Of a stretch of DNA of 64,000 bases, positions 1 to 11,758 are shown one piece after another. The translations under genes were made by a program, and so were the position numbers. The DNA lies in assembly GCA_022814565.1 (NCBI GenBank), contig JAKLNG010000005.1, positions 2,108,001-2,172,000 on the forward strand, in the 5' to 3' direction. The DNA comes from Phaeophleospora eucalypticola (Eukaryota > Ascomycota > Dothideomycetes > Mycosphaerellales > Mycosphaerellaceae). Below the pieces are notes generated by a model. That model searched no databases. It was not told where the DNA came from and saw only the letters and a program-made list of their open reading frames with translations. The stretch's first letter is position 1, and each line of letters begins with the position of its first letter.

Positions 1-2457
1 GGCGAACAGGGATGAGGGAGAAGTGGTAGGGCAGAAGCGGCTCACTCGCGCATGTCCGTCGCCGGAGAGATTGGCTACAAGGCCCCTCCATGGAGGTCAA
101 GGTCGAACGGGTCCGAATGACACATCGTCCTGGCAGCGCGCGCGCTTTTGCGACAACAATAACAGGAACCCAAACAGTCTCTGACACCGGGAATGCGCTG
201 GCGTGGAAATTGGGAAGATTGATCCTGCGCGCCAAGGACTCGTACAAGAGGAGGAGACGAGGAGACTAGCAGACGGATGGGCGTGCGGCAGTATTGACGA
301 GCGACAGGCTGGCGAGGGAGGTGTCGGAAAGCGAGCGAGCATGCACTGCGCCGCATGATGATGGATCGAGTGAGGATGAGCAGGATGAGCGGAGGGAGGG
401 ATGATGCCTTGATGCGCTGGCATCGCTATCATCATCCTGCCGCTCCTCCAGGTGCTGCTGCTCCTCGCAGCGGCAGCGAGGAGAAGAGGGTCAGTCATCC
501 GTTGCGGGCGCTACTCGAGACCTGCGCCGCATGTACGAGGGCGCGCGCTTCGGCAGATGGCCGAACACGACAAGGCGGCGCAGGGAGTCACCGAGGGATG
601 GATGTGATGTGCGTGCTGTGCCCGCGATGACTCCTCTGCTTTCCAGAGCAACGCGCGCACAAACAGCTGGGCAGAGAGAGTAGTGGGAGAGCAGAGAGGT
701 ACGTCCACCGAATCCACCTCAGACAAGGAGCCAGCACATTGGAGACGAGCCAGGGGCGGGAGGTGAAGAGAGCGGTGATTGGCGCGCATGCGGGAAGCCG
801 GCAGTCGACGGGAGCTGCCTTCGCCGGCTGCGTCATCCCGAGGGCGCTGAGCAGCGTGTACCGGCCGGGTGTCGAGGTGTCAGTTCCAGCGGAGAGGCGT
901 AGCGCGGGTGCCGGTATGTGTGTCCTGGTGTGGTGCGCACTGACGATGCGCCGTGGACTGTGCCTTTCTGCTAGCGTGCTCCGTCCGCCGCAGCGCTCGC
1001 GTGTGTAGGGGGAAAGCATCTCTCAGTGCCTCACCACGACTCTCGGACACGCGCCGTGTTTTGCGCTGCGGTTACGGAGGCCAGCTAGCAAAGATGATAA
1101 TGAGCCTGATAATCTGCCAACAAGGGACTGCGGTACTGCTGATCTGAGAGGAGTGCTAACTAAAATAAGTGATGTGTAGAGGTATGTCTGTGTGTTGTGG
1201 GCGCCACGCTGCCGCCGTGCTCGAGGGACGGATGGATGCCCATTCCACCTCACCGTCCACGATGCTTTAATTTTCGAACCTAATTTCAGCGTGACCCTGC
1301 CCTGACCCGAAAAATACTTTGGATTCTGTCGTCTTCCAGTCTCCGAGCCCACTATCCACCTCACCACCTCATCACCACCTCACCACCTCACCCAATCCTG
1401 ACCGCTCCGACCTTTGTCTCTCCTTCCACATACTGTATTCTGCCACACCTCTGCCTCCACTCCTCGCCCACCGCGCCCACCTCACCCATCCGCAACGACT
1501 GCTGCGTCCACACTGCCGCGCATTCCGCCATATCCGTCGCACCTGCTCTCGACGTCGACCGTCGGCAGCCTCATCCGCATCGGCTTCCCATACCACTGCG
1601 GTCGACGCGCAGTCCGCAGCTGTGCCCTACGCTGACCCGTCGCTCCAACGCCGACACCCATTGGCCTTTACCTCACGCTTCCTGCTGCACCCCACGCACG
1701 TCGCAGCCTCAGCCTTGTACGCTTCGGGCGGTCTGCATGCTTCTGCTGCACCGCGCGACACCGCCGCACGACACACACTCGCAGGGGCTGGAGCTGGAGC
1801 TGGAGCTGGAGCAGCAACAGCAGCAGTTAGAGCGTTCGCCCGTCTGCCTGGCGCTGGGCGCAGAAGCAGACAGACGATAATAGCCATTCGCCGGCGCGCA
1901 CTTGCCTCTCCCGGACTGGACTCGCTTGACTGCTCCTGCACGTCTTGCACGGCTGCCGGACCTTGACCTCATTCAAGATCCGCTCGACTGCGTGCGTGCG
2001 TGCGTGCAGTGCAGTGCAGTACTGTTCCCGCTTGAGGCAGGCTCCTCGCCCACCGACCGCATCCTCATCCTCATCCGCTCTTTTGCTGCCGCTGCGGCTG
2101 CGCATTGCATTAATGAGAGGGCTCGGCACCGCGTGAAACAGTAGCCCATTATCTCTCAAACCCGTCTCGGCTCCCACACCTCCTCTGGCCATCTCTCAGG
2201 GTCTGTGCCATCCATACCGACTCTCGAGTTTCGCCTCTGCGCTCCCCCGGATTTCCATCCAGACCACGCCTTCAATCAAGCTCGAGCATCCGCTTCCTCT
2301 GTTCGTCCACCTCGACCACACCGCGCCCTCTTCACCGGCCGCACCTTTCCTTGTGTCACAGATCCATCGGGCGGCGCTCTTGTTCTTTGGTCACCATGCG
2401 TAGGCTCGATCGAATCGATTAGTCTCCCTTCACTCCACGACCGCAGACGCTACAGCC
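1..2457. other. Upstream region and probable long leader of the PLC gene
   Basis: I see no credible gene here. Open frames exist on both strands but have biased, low-complexity composition and no recognisable domain. The last kilobase is strongly C/T-rich on the plus strand, as is common just upstream of fungal start codons. Several simple repeats are present: CACCTCA-type repeats near 1357-1391, GGAGCT repeats near 1787-1812 followed by CAG-rich sequence, and GTGC/GTGCA repeats near 1990-2020. The stretch probably holds the promoter and 5' leader of the phospholipase C gene that starts at 2458. Confidence 0.5.
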
Positions 2458-5400
2458 ATGAACCTTCCCTCCGACACGCACGGCCAAGATGCCTTTTCGG
2501 CGCCCAATGCATCTGCAGCTGGTTCCACTCCGAGAGCACAAGCTGCTGCAACGCATCCCATGCCCTCAGTCAATACAAACGTCGCCATGACTGTCACTCC
2601 GGCCTCCGCTGCCACCTCGAGCGTTTCTGCCACCACCCGAAGTAGCTCTTTTCCAACTCATACCATAAGAGCCCAGCCATCATCCATCTCTCAGGATTCG
2701 CTGCCGGACAGCAACTTCTCTCCCTTTATGTATGCCACTCCTTCTCCCATCCCTGAGCGGACTTTCTCCGAACGGTCTCCGTCGCCGCATACTCGTGCTG
2801 GTCCTACCAGCGCAATGGCGGAAGCAATGTCGGTTGCCAGGAGCCCGAGCATTGGAAGGAGCCCTAGCTTGATTCGAAGACTCTCGAGGGGTGCGTCGAA
2901 TAGGCTTCGACGTAGAGCGTCGACACAACATTCCCTTCGTATGCGGGATCCTAGCGCGGGACCAACTCTGATTCGCCGGCGAAGTGACAGTAATGGGGCA
3001 TCTGACGTTGCTCCGGAAATGTCAGATCTGGATCTGGACAGCACTGCCGAAGACGCTATCGAGGATACCTCTTTCGCAGCCTTCCGCGAACGCAGTAACG
3101 CCCTGGGGATCAATCTTCCTCGGCCAAGCAACACATCCAGCAATCCGCCTAGTATATTCGAGGGAGGAATCGCACCTTCGAGTTCCGTGGTGCTCGAAAA
3201 CGGGACTTGGCTCACCAAACTCACGAAAAGGAACACCAAGCGTATCAAACTATGGCTGGACTCCAACTCAGCTCGGGTATGCTGGCATGCTTCCAATCCA
3301 ACAAAATCCTTCTTCATCGACGACGTTCGCGAAGTGCGTGTCGGTGCGGAGTCCAGAAACGCGCGAGACGATGTTCAAATTCCCGAGGAGCAGGAAGGTC
3401 GTTGGGTCACGATTGTTTACGACGTGCCGGAGCGCTCAAAGGGGCGAGCAATCAAGACAATGCACGTACTGATGCCCGACGACTACTTGCTCAAACTTTG
3501 GACCGATGCGTTGAACACTGTCACCCGAGAGCGTATCGAAATCATGAACGCACTTTCTTCGTCAACGGAAAAAGCTGAAAAGAGCATGACCATGGCATGG
3601 CGACAAGTCATGGCGCGCAAGGGCCAAACCACCGAAGAACGATTCTCCTTGGACGATGCTCGTTGGTTGTGTCGAAAGCTGGAGATCAACTGCTCAGACT
3701 CCGCCGTGAGAACGCACTTCAAGGCGGTGACGAGTGACGAAGCTGCCACTCTCAGCTACGAACAGTTCAGGAGCTTTGTCCAGTCTTTCCGCGAACGTAA
3801 AGACATCCAGCACATCTATCGCAACACGCAATTCGGCACTGACCTTGATATGGACATGGAGACCTTCTTCAAATTCCTCAAGGAGCAACAAATGGTCGAC
3901 GTTGCCAAGGATCGTGCCTATTGGGAATCCGTCTTCGACAAATATTCGCGTCCTGCACAGAACCGACCGACATTGCCAGACGCAGAGCCTGCAGTCCCAC
4001 AGCGAACAATGAACTTGCAGACGTTCCAGCACTTCATGACATCGTCCCACAGCGCGCCAGTGACGCAGCTCAAAGGCGAAGCGACACTGGACCGACCGCT
4101 GAATGAGTATTTCATATCCAGCTCTCACAACACGTACCTGCTTGGCAGACAAGTGGCCGGTGCATCGAGTGTGGAAGGCTACATCGCAGCTCTCGTGAAA
4201 GGCTGCAGGTGTGTTGAGATCGATTGTTGGGACGGCGACGATGGAAGACCAATGGTTACCCACGGCCGAACCATGACCACAAAGATTCCGTTCGAGGACT
4301 GCGTGTCTGTCGTGGCCAAGTACGCCTTCAACAGCTCACCATACCCACTCATTGTCTCTTTGGAGGTTCACTGCAACCCTGAGCAACAGTTGACTATGGT
4401 GGAACTGATGAAGCGGTACTTCGGCACAATGATGGTCACAGAACCCCTTGTGCCCAATTCTTGCAGTCTCCCCTCTCCAGAAGAGCTCAGGAACAGGATC
4501 CTCATCAAAGTGAAGGCGGCCATGGATGCCGACCCTGCTTCACTCGTCCAAGATGCTTCCAACGGTCGCGTCGATGGGCGCAGTCGAGCCACGAGCATCA
4601 CCACAGCCGTTGCTCGCACACCGTCGATGGAGAATCAGAGCACCGTCTCTTCGCCCCTCATAGGAAGCTCGGTTGCAACAAGTCCTTCCGACAATAACAC
4701 CGTCTTCACGCCTCGAGGCTCTACAACTTCTGGCCCCACCATGACACCCAGCAGCTCTGCCGACGACAGCGACGAAGTGCCGGCATCCGCAGAGAAGATG
4801 AAGAAGAGGAACAAGACAAGTCGTATCGTAAACGAACTTGGCAAACTTGGCGTGTACACTCAGGGCATCAAGTTCAATGGGTTCCAAGCGCCCAACGCCA
4901 AAACGTACAACCATGTCTATTCCTTCGCCGAAAACACCTTCGACAGGCTCTGCACCAAGAACACAGACAATAAGGCCTTGTTGGAGAAGCACAACATGCG
5001 TTCTTTGATGCGTGTCTACCCCGGTGCAAGGCGTATCGACTCATCGAACTTCAATCCACTACAATCATGGCGAAGAGGTGTACAGATGGCGGCATTGAAC
5101 TGGCAGACATATGATGTGCATCAACAAGTCAACGAAGCAATGTTTGCTGCGGGCTCTGATCGGCTCGGCTACGTCTTGAAGCCTGATGAGCTTCGACACG
5201 CCAAACATCTCCCAATCGCCGACACGGTTGCCGAGGCGCCCGAGAAGAAGGAGAAGAAGGGTAAGAAGCTGGTCAAATTCAGTGTCGACATAATCTCTGC
5301 CCAGCGCCTTCCCAGGCCACGGAACCAGAATGCCGAAGCCGGCATGAACCCCTACATCGAGTTTGAAATGTACTCTGCAGAAGACAAGGCTCGTGGCAAC

Positions 5401-5958
5401 GCTACTGCTGAAGGTGGCACTGACGCGTCAGCGCCTAATGGAACCTCCGGAATCGGGTCACCGCTGCGGAAGCGAACGCGCATTGTCGAAGGCAACGGAT
5501 TTGATCCACAGTACTATCAGAACATCAGCATGGCTGTGGAGACAAAGTACCCGAGCCTGATCTTTGTGCGCTGGACCGTGTGGAACGCCCCGGAAGGCAA
5601 GAAGTCCGCATCCAATAGCACCCTCCTGGCGACCTTCACAGCAAAGCTCAGCAGCCTGCAGCAGGGCTACCGACACTTGCCTCTCTTCAATCCACAGGGT
5701 GAGCAGTACCGAGACGCCAAGCTCCTTGTCAAGATAAAGAAAGGAGCGCCCGTGCCGCTGCAGCACGAGGACAATGCATATGGCATCATGGAGCCGTCAG
5801 CTTCTCCCCGCCTGGACTCGATACGCCCAGCTGAGAGGTCTTGGACACGGCGCATCTTCAGCCGGAATCCTAGTGAACGGCGGCGAAAGGACAATGGCAG
5901 TGACATTGCTGGACCGTTGAGCAGGACATCTAGTATGGACCGAGAATCCATGCAATGA
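2458..5958 (+). CDS. PLC1: Phosphoinositide-specific phospholipase C (delta-like)
   Basis: A single uninterrupted frame of 1166 residues. The enzyme cleaves PIP2 into diacylglycerol and IP3 at membranes. Domain order as read: a Ser/Pro-rich, probably disordered N-terminus (1-240); a PH-like region (about 245-360); an EF-hand-like region (about 375-500); the catalytic X box (about 543-690) with SSHNTYL and VTHGRTMT carrying the two expected histidines; a low-complexity linker; the Y box (about 785-905) with SSNFNPLQSW; and a C2 domain (about 938-1085). The C-terminus is basic and Ser-rich. The start is the first ATG in frame after a C/T-rich leader. The long N-terminal extension is typical of filamentous fungi compared with animal PLC-delta. 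No intron is needed to explain the frame. Confidence 0.95.
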   Translation: MNLPSDTHGQDAFSAPNASAAGSTPRAQAAATHPMPSVNTNVAMTVTPASAATSSVSATTRSSSFPTHTIRAQPSSISQDSLPDSNFSPFMYATPSPIPERTFSERSPSPHTRAGPTSAMAEAMSVARSPSIGRSPSLIRRLSRGASNRLRRRASTQHSLRMRDPSAGPTLIRRRSDSNGASDVAPEMSDLDLDSTAEDAIEDTSFAAFRERSNALGINLPRPSNTSSNPPSIFEGGIAPSSSVVLENGTWLTKLTKRNTKRIKLWLDSNSARVCWHASNPTKSFFIDDVREVRVGAESRNARDDVQIPEEQEGRWVTIVYDVPERSKGRAIKTMHVLMPDDYLLKLWTDALNTVTRERIEIMNALSSSTEKAEKSMTMAWRQVMARKGQTTEERFSLDDARWLCRKLEINCSDSAVRTHFKAVTSDEAATLSYEQFRSFVQSFRERKDIQHIYRNTQFGTDLDMDMETFFKFLKEQQMVDVAKDRAYWESVFDKYSRPAQNRPTLPDAEPAVPQRTMNLQTFQHFMTSSHSAPVTQLKGEATLDRPLNEYFISSSHNTYLLGRQVAGASSVEGYIAALVKGCRCVEIDCWDGDDGRPMVTHGRTMTTKIPFEDCVSVVAKYAFNSSPYPLIVSLEVHCNPEQQLTMVELMKRYFGTMMVTEPLVPNSCSLPSPEELRNRILIKVKAAMDADPASLVQDASNGRVDGRSRATSITTAVARTPSMENQSTVSSPLIGSSVATSPSDNNTVFTPRGSTTSGPTMTPSSSADDSDEVPASAEKMKKRNKTSRIVNELGKLGVYTQGIKFNGFQAPNAKTYNHVYSFAENTFDRLCTKNTDNKALLEKHNMRSLMRVYPGARRIDSSNFNPLQSWRRGVQMAALNWQTYDVHQQVNEAMFAAGSDRLGYVLKPDELRHAKHLPIADTVAEAPEKKEKKGKKLVKFSVDIISAQRLPRPRNQNAEAGMNPYIEFEMYSAEDKARGNATAEGGTDASAPNGTSGIGSPLRKRTRIVEGNGFDPQYYQNISMAVETKYPSLIFVRWTVWNAPEGKKSASNSTLLATFTAKLSSLQQGYRHLPLFNPQGEQYRDAKLLVKIKKGAPVPLQHEDNAYGIMEPSASPRLDSIRPAERSWTRRIFSRNPSERRRKDNGSDIAGPLSRTSSMDRESMQ

Positions 5959-7087
5959 ATGAATAAAATTCGACCAAGATCGACACACTTTTTGACGACA
6001 TCATCTGGATATGGCGTTTTGCAGCACTCTAGCATGCATGGCGCATCTTGAATCGGCCTTTTCGTTTGGGACGGCATTCTGTATACAAGTCTTATACCCC
6101 CAGTTCGCACGGATTTGGAACTTTGGCGACATCGAGGCGTTTTGATCATTTGGTTTTCGAATGGATTTGCGGGACCCGCATGGATTGCATCTGTCCGGCT
6201 GGACCGCGTCACCACCACGTAACGACATCCATCAAGAAAGAAGACTTGTATTTTCTCATATGTGTTGCTTGTTTTCTGTACAATACGACCAATGCATCTT
6301 TGGCATGTTGCATGTTGAATCATCGCGCATCAACCCAACCACCGCATAGCTTCTGCGCTCATACCTCCTATCAGAAGAGAGAAAGAGACGAAAAGGACTT
6401 CCGGCTTCTCAGCTTGGAATTCGGGTCATCACATTGCTCTACTAGTTTTGGAGCATGCTTACATTCGCTTTGCTATTGTCCTTGTATTTGTATCACGAAA
6501 GGATTGGAAGAAGAACGAGGAGTTCATTGATCAGGGGCAGATCGAGAGTGTCGGCCAGGAAAGGCGTTGCTTCATTGAATGTTCGAGGATTCTTGTCGGC
6601 AGGATACGATGATAGAGTAGAACGTGTGTCTCAGCCTAACAAAGTCACATTTGGAATGAATTGGATTCTAATTCCGACTATTGGCCATTCTACGATTTCT
6701 TACTGATTCCTCTCTACCTTTATTTTGATTGAAGAGACCGGTTCCTTCATGATGGAGGTGTGAGATTGTGAAGCTGGCTTTAAAGGATCCCTGTGTGAGG
6801 CTTGACTCGCACATATCAGTCTGGATCAGGGGACAAAGCGTGAGCTCCGGGAGCGCTTGTTGTGATTGAGTTGAAAGGCAATCTGGGCGTCCAAAGTCAT
6901 GTCGGTCTGTTGAATCAGGCTTGGGACAACGGAGCTTTGCGGGGGCATTGGCTACGCCTTCGAACTTCGCGTTCCAGCATCCGAGCTGTGTTTGACGACC
7001 AATTCAGACCCATCACTTGCGCTTAGCAATATCTGCTGCCTTTGGAAATGCCACCCATCTGGAGAATGACGGATCTGGTCAACGAAG
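5959..7087. other. Intergenic, 3' side of PLC
   Basis: No convincing coding region. The frames that stay open on either strand lack domain-like composition. The 5' part should hold the PLC 3' UTR. The far end may hold the 3' end of the small minus-strand gene at 7088-7414: a second short open stretch on the minus strand (6952-7152) could be a downstream exon of it. Confidence 0.4.
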
Positions 7088-7414
7088 CTACCCACATCCA
7101 ATGTCTCCGGGGAGTCCAAGATACTTGTGGCGGAAGTGCTGGCAAGCTTCATAGCGGATCTGAGCGTTGACTTGTAGCAGAGTGCATTGCGACTTCACCA
7201 TGCGGATCTTGGAGGCATGGTAACTGCGGAAGCGGATGAGCAGGTCCTCGATTACTAGTTCGTAGATGATGATTCGGAGTTCGGCGGGGAGGTCGAGGAA
7301 GCCGCTTCTTTCTGGGTTTGGGTCAGCTTGGGGCTTTGCTGCTGTCCGTCGGCTTGCTGAGTTTAGCAGGATGAAGGTGTTGGTGATGGTAGGATCAGCG
7401 GCTGATGATCCCAT
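7088..7414 (-). CDS. Small 2EXR/F-box-like orphan protein
   Basis: A 108-residue frame from an ATG at 7414. Residues around 38-60 read FLDLPAELRIIIYELVIEDL, the N-terminal signature of the fungal 2EXR/F-box-like family (LPxELRxxIYexvl), followed by LLQVNAQIRYEA, which matches the usual 'vcrqiReEa' segment. Family members are normally 200-400 residues, so this is either short, truncated, or spliced to a further exon. A possible donor (GTATCT near 7118) could open a short alternative C-terminus. No function is known for most of the family. I am fairly sure of the motif and unsure of the gene model. Confidence 0.5.
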   Translation of the reverse strand: MGSSAADPTITNTFILLNSASRRTAAKPQADPNPERSGFLDLPAELRIIIYELVIEDLLIRFRSYHASKIRMVKSQCTLLQVNAQIRYEACQHFRHKYLGLPGDIGCG

Positions 7415-7839
7415 TGCATTGGTGGCGGTAGTGGTGATGATCTGGATGAGGGATACATAGCAGCGAATCTGAAGGTATGGTGGCCGAGCTATTTCTATAG
7501 GATGAGTAGTCGTGTCACAGGCATTACCGGCCGTAGCAGGGGACGAGGATGGAGGCAGGTGGAGAGATCAGTGATACGTGAGACCTTCCGGCAGTGGAAG
7601 CAAGCAGCAAGCAGCAGCAACCTCAGGCAAGGAAGATACCTTAGCTTCCATTTGACGCTGTTGCAGCCTCAGGCAGCACAACTCCCCGAACCCTGAAACG
7701 CCAAGAGGCCAGCTTACAGCTCTCACATGCGGGAGACAGACAGCTTGCGTAGCCCGGCTCTGCATCTCGCTGTCTTAATGTCGTGAGGCATTGCCAACCA
7801 CCACAACTCCCACCACCGTCCTCCGCCTTCCCTTCCATC
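7415..7839. other. Divergent promoter region between the 2EXR-like gene and STT3
   Basis: About 425 bp without a supported gene, lying between two divergent starts. The part next to STT3 (7790-7839) is C/A- and CT-rich, as expected for a fungal leader. No specific binding site can be assigned by eye. Confidence 0.4.
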
Positions 7840-10382
7840 ATGGCGACCGCCGAGCCCGCTCCCGGCGCCGAGTTCTTCTTCAAAGGCGAGACCGGCCGCA
7901 ACACGCGCGGTCTCCTTCGACTGATCATCCTGGTCACCATTGCCGCAGCTGCTGTGGCAGCCCGTCTCTTTTCCGTCATCCGATTCGAGTCCATCATCCA
8001 CGAATGTCAGTCGTCAATCCGAAAGAGCTGTGCAGAAGCAGAAGAGGAAGAAAGATGGAATGCTGATGTGAAGTGCAGTCGATCCGTGGTTCAACTTCCG
8101 CGCGACGAAGTATCTCGTTGCCAATGGCTTCTATAAGTTCTGGGACTGGTTTGATGACCGTAAGAATCCCCACGATCACAGACAATGCTTTGAAGAGCTG
8201 AGATGCTGATACATATCCCTCATTGCAGGAACATGGCATCCCCTCGGACGTGTCACAGGAGGTACCCTTTACCCCGGCCTCATGGTCACCTCCGGCGTCA
8301 TCTACCACGTCCTGCGTTTCCTTACCCTCCCCGTCGACATTCGAAACATCTGCGTGCTCCTCGCACCTGGATTCTCCGGTCTGACGGCCTTCGCGAGCTA
8401 CCTGCTCACCTCTGAGATGAGCGAGAGTCCCTCCGCGGGCTTGCTGGCTGCTGCGTTCATGGGCATTGCACCGGGATACATCAGCCGAAGTGTTGCGGGA
8501 TCGTACGACAACGAAGCTATTGCTATCTTCCTGCTGGTCTTCACCTTCTATCTCTGGATCAAGGCCGTCAAGCAGGGGAGCATCATGTGGGGTGCTCTCT
8601 GTGCTCTGTTCTATGGATACATGGTTAGCGCTTGGGGCGGATACGTTTTCATCACCAACTTGCTGCCGTTGCATGCTTTCGTGTTGATGTGCATGGGTCG
8701 CTTCAGTCCACGACTGTACGTCAGCTACACGACTTGGTATGCCCTCGGTACTTTGGCTAGCATGCAGATTCCATTCGTTGGTTTCTTGCCAATCCGAAAC
8801 AGTGATCACATGTCTGCGTTGGGTAAGCCATCTCTTGCAAGTATTTTCGATGGAGGTTACTGATAGTCGTTAGGCGTGTTTGGCCTCATCCAGCTTGTTG
8901 GCTTCGCCGAATACGTTCGCTACCAATTGCCTTCTAAACAGTTCCAGACACTCATCCGCGCAATGATCTTCATCGTTGCTGGTGTCGCCTTTGGTGGTCT
9001 GGTCCTGCTCACCGTCTCTGGAGTCATCGCGCCCTGGAGCGGTCGTTTCTACTCTCTCTGGGATACTGGATATGCCAAGGTCCATATCCCAATTATTGCC
9101 TCCGTGTCCGAGCACCAGCCGACCGCATGGCCTGCGTTCTTCTTCGACTTGAACCTGCTGATCTGGCTCTTCCCTGCCGGAGTCTACATGTGCTTCCGCA
9201 ACCTCAAGGACGAGCAGGTCTTCGTTGTCATCTACGCCGTTCTGGCTAGCTACTTCTCTGGTGTCATGGTTCGTCTGATGCTCACTCTGACTCCGATTGT
9301 CTGCGTTGCTGCAGCTCTTGCGCTTAGCCAGATCCTCGACACTTTCCTTCTGGCCAAGACACCCACTCCACCAGTCGCGGACGCCAAGGACGGCAAGGCC
9401 AATGGCAGCGCGAATGGATCTGCCGACATCCAGGCTAAGATCTCATCGGCTATTCCAGATGCCCTCCGCTCGACGAAGAAGCCTTTCGTTGGTATCTACA
9501 GCGGACTTTCCAAGTCCGTTGTCACTGGCGCCATCACTTCCTACCTTTTGCTCTTTGTGCTCCACTGCACCTGGGTGACATCCAACGCCTACTCTTCGCC
9601 ATCCGTGGTGCTGGCATCTCGGTTGCCAGACGGCAGCCAACACATTATTGACGACTACCGTGAGGCTTACTACTGGTTGCGGCAGAACACAGAGCCCACT
9701 GCCAAGGTCATGAGCTGGTGGGACTACGGTTACCAGATTGGTGGTATGGCAGACAGGCCAACTTTGGTCGACAACAACACCTGGAACAACACCCACATTG
9801 CCACCGTTGGAAAGGCTATGTCGAGCCGTGAAGAGGTCTCGTACCCGATCATGAAACAGCATGAAGTCGACTACGTTCTTGTTGTCTTCGGTGGTCTCCT
9901 TGGTTACTCTGGAGACGATATCAACAAGTTCTTGTGGATGGTACGAATTGCTGAGGGTGAGTACAGTCATAGATTGTGAGAGTTGATTCTTGATCCTAAC
10001 ATTCGGAATAGGCATCTGGCCCGACGAGGTCAAGGAGCGCGACTTCTTCACTGCCCGCGGCGAGTACCGCGTCGACGATGAGGCTACTCCTACCATGCGC
10101 AACTCGCTCATGTACAAAATGAGCTACTACAACTACAACTCGCTTTTCCCAGCGGGTCAAGCCACCGACCGTGTCCGTGGTTCTCGTCTGCCGGCAGCCG
10201 GGCCGGAGCTGAACTCGCTCGAGGAGGCATTTACCAGTGAGAACTGGATCATTAGAATTTACAAGGTCAAGGACTACGACAACCTTGGCCGCACGCACCA
10301 AGAAGCTGGTGCGTTTGAGAAGGGTAACAAGCGCAAGAAGGCCGGAAAGAGGAAAGGAGCGAGAGTGCTCCGAGTAGACTAA
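7840..10382 (+). CDS. STT3: Oligosaccharyltransferase catalytic subunit STT3
   Basis: Catalytic subunit of the ER oligosaccharyltransferase, which moves the lipid-linked glycan onto Asn-X-Ser/Thr. Five exons: 7840-8005, 8079-8159, 8229-8822, 8874-9956 and 10012-10382, giving 764 residues, close to the family norm. Every junction has GT-AG ends and restores conserved sequence: FDPWFNFRATKYL across intron 1, DDRTWHPLGR across intron 2, SALGVFGLIQ across intron 3, RIAEGIWPDEV across intron 4. Visible signatures are the acidic DPWFN motif in the first lumenal loop (about residue 57), a dozen or so hydrophobic membrane segments, and the WWDYG peptide-binding motif at about 561-565 followed by DNNTWNNTH. 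The C-terminus is lysine-rich. TMA22 follows on the same strand 272 bp later. Confidence 0.96.
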
Positions 10383-10654
10383 GCGCTCAGCAAGCGCATT
10401 GAATAGCATGTGCATGTAACATACTCAGGTAGAGAGGCAAGGCCCAAAGTGTAAAGTCTGAGCCTGTGTTCTGTGTCTTCATGGATAAACGTTGTTGCAC
10501 TGATGTGCAAACACATGTACGCCCCTGCCGTGCCAAGCCAAATGCGGCTCTGCTCTCGCGTGCCCCTCTGCCCCGCTATCGCTCTCCAACTTTCTCGACG
10601 CATGAGATTCCATCCATCTCCCATCCACCACCTTCACCGATCAGATCCACCGTG

Positions 10655-11345
10655 ATGGCCGACACAGAAGCATCATCGGCGCCGCCGGCCGATCTCAAGC
10701 CAGCTCGCAAGGTCGTATACTGCGGCGTCTGCTCACTCCCTCCAGAAGTAGGTACGCAACCTTGACTTCAGCATACCAAACAACCCTCAAATCGAACCAC
10801 AAGAGGTCCTTTCCAATATCAGGCCACTAACCATCCCTTTTCTTTTACAGTACTGTGAATACGGCGGCACAACCAAGAAATGCGCGGACTGGCTCGCCGC
10901 CAACCACCCAGACCTGCACACGAAACTCTACAGCGCCGACGCCGCTGCCCAGAACCTCTCCACCCTCTCCGTAGACGCGCAAAAACGCGCCGAAAAAGAC
11001 GCCCAGAAGAAAGCCGCCAAAGCCGAAGCTCAAGAAGCGCGGGAGAGCGAAAAGCGCACCACCTCGAAAGTGTACATCAAGCGGGTGGAGCGCAACAAGA
11101 GGAAATTCGTCACGGAGATTTCAGGACTGGAAGCGTTCGGGCTGGATTTGAAGAAGGTGGCCAAGGAGTTTGGGAAGAAGTTTGCGACGGGGAGTTCGGT
11201 GACCAAGACGGCGGCGGGTGGGGAAGAAATTACCGTGCAGGGAGATGTGAGTGATGAGGTGCAGGATTGGTTGCTCGATAACCATGAGCAGATTCCTGAG
11301 GACAATATTGAGCTCATTGAGGATAAGAAGAAGAAGAGTGGTTGA
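10655..11345 (+). CDS. TMA22: Translation machinery-associated protein 22 (DENR homologue)
   Basis: Two exons, 10655-10747 and 10851-11345, giving 195 residues. The intron (103 nt) starts GTAGGT immediately after the codon for Glu31; splicing there restores PPEYCEYGG. The alternative donor four bases downstream would run into a stop. The N-terminal part has a cysteine cluster (YCGVCSLPPEYCEY plus a later KKCADW) typical of the DENR zinc-binding motif, and the C-terminal half is a SUI1/eIF1-like domain (about residues 105-180). In known systems DENR/Tma22 pairs with MCT-1/Tma20 to recycle 40S subunits and promote re-initiation after upstream ORFs. The length matches fungal orthologues. Confidence 0.94.
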
Positions 11346-11758
11346 ATAGAGGAAGTCGGGTAGACGAGGAAGCATTGAGACATTCAGCGAAGGCGAATGG
11401 GAGTCGTAAGAAGATCAGCATGGCCAGCACGGATTGAAAGGTTCGAATGAATAGTGGAATTGAGTTTGTCCTCTGCTCTAGCAGACTAAGATGTGACTTC
11501 AATTCGGATTCTAACACCAAAAGCTCCTTCGCTAGACATGTTGGAATCATCCAAGCTTATCCAAAACTCCAACTGAACAGAACCGCACAAGTGGTATAGG
11601 GCTCATCGCCAAAGGAAAGACCACAAAACATCAACGAGGCCTGCTTCTCCTTCTCTTCTGCAAACAACAGCAAAACAGCGACAAAAACACAAAACAAAAC
11701 ACAAATCAACTGCCAAAGCAAAAGAGTGCCATGCTTTTCCTCAGAAACCAAGCGCGCA
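11346..11758. other. Convergent 3' regions of TMA22 and MPS1
   Basis: A 412-bp gap between two convergent stop codons. It is A-rich on the plus strand near 11670-11705, with several AACAAAAC-like runs, consistent with 3' UTRs and polyadenylation signals of both genes. No additional gene is seen. Confidence 0.5.

Noticed and set aside
1319..1966. A 215-codon plus-strand frame with GAGAGAG-type sequence
   Set aside because: It is low complexity, created by simple repeats, overlaps open frames on the other strand, and has no domain or intron logic; more likely promoter or leader DNA.
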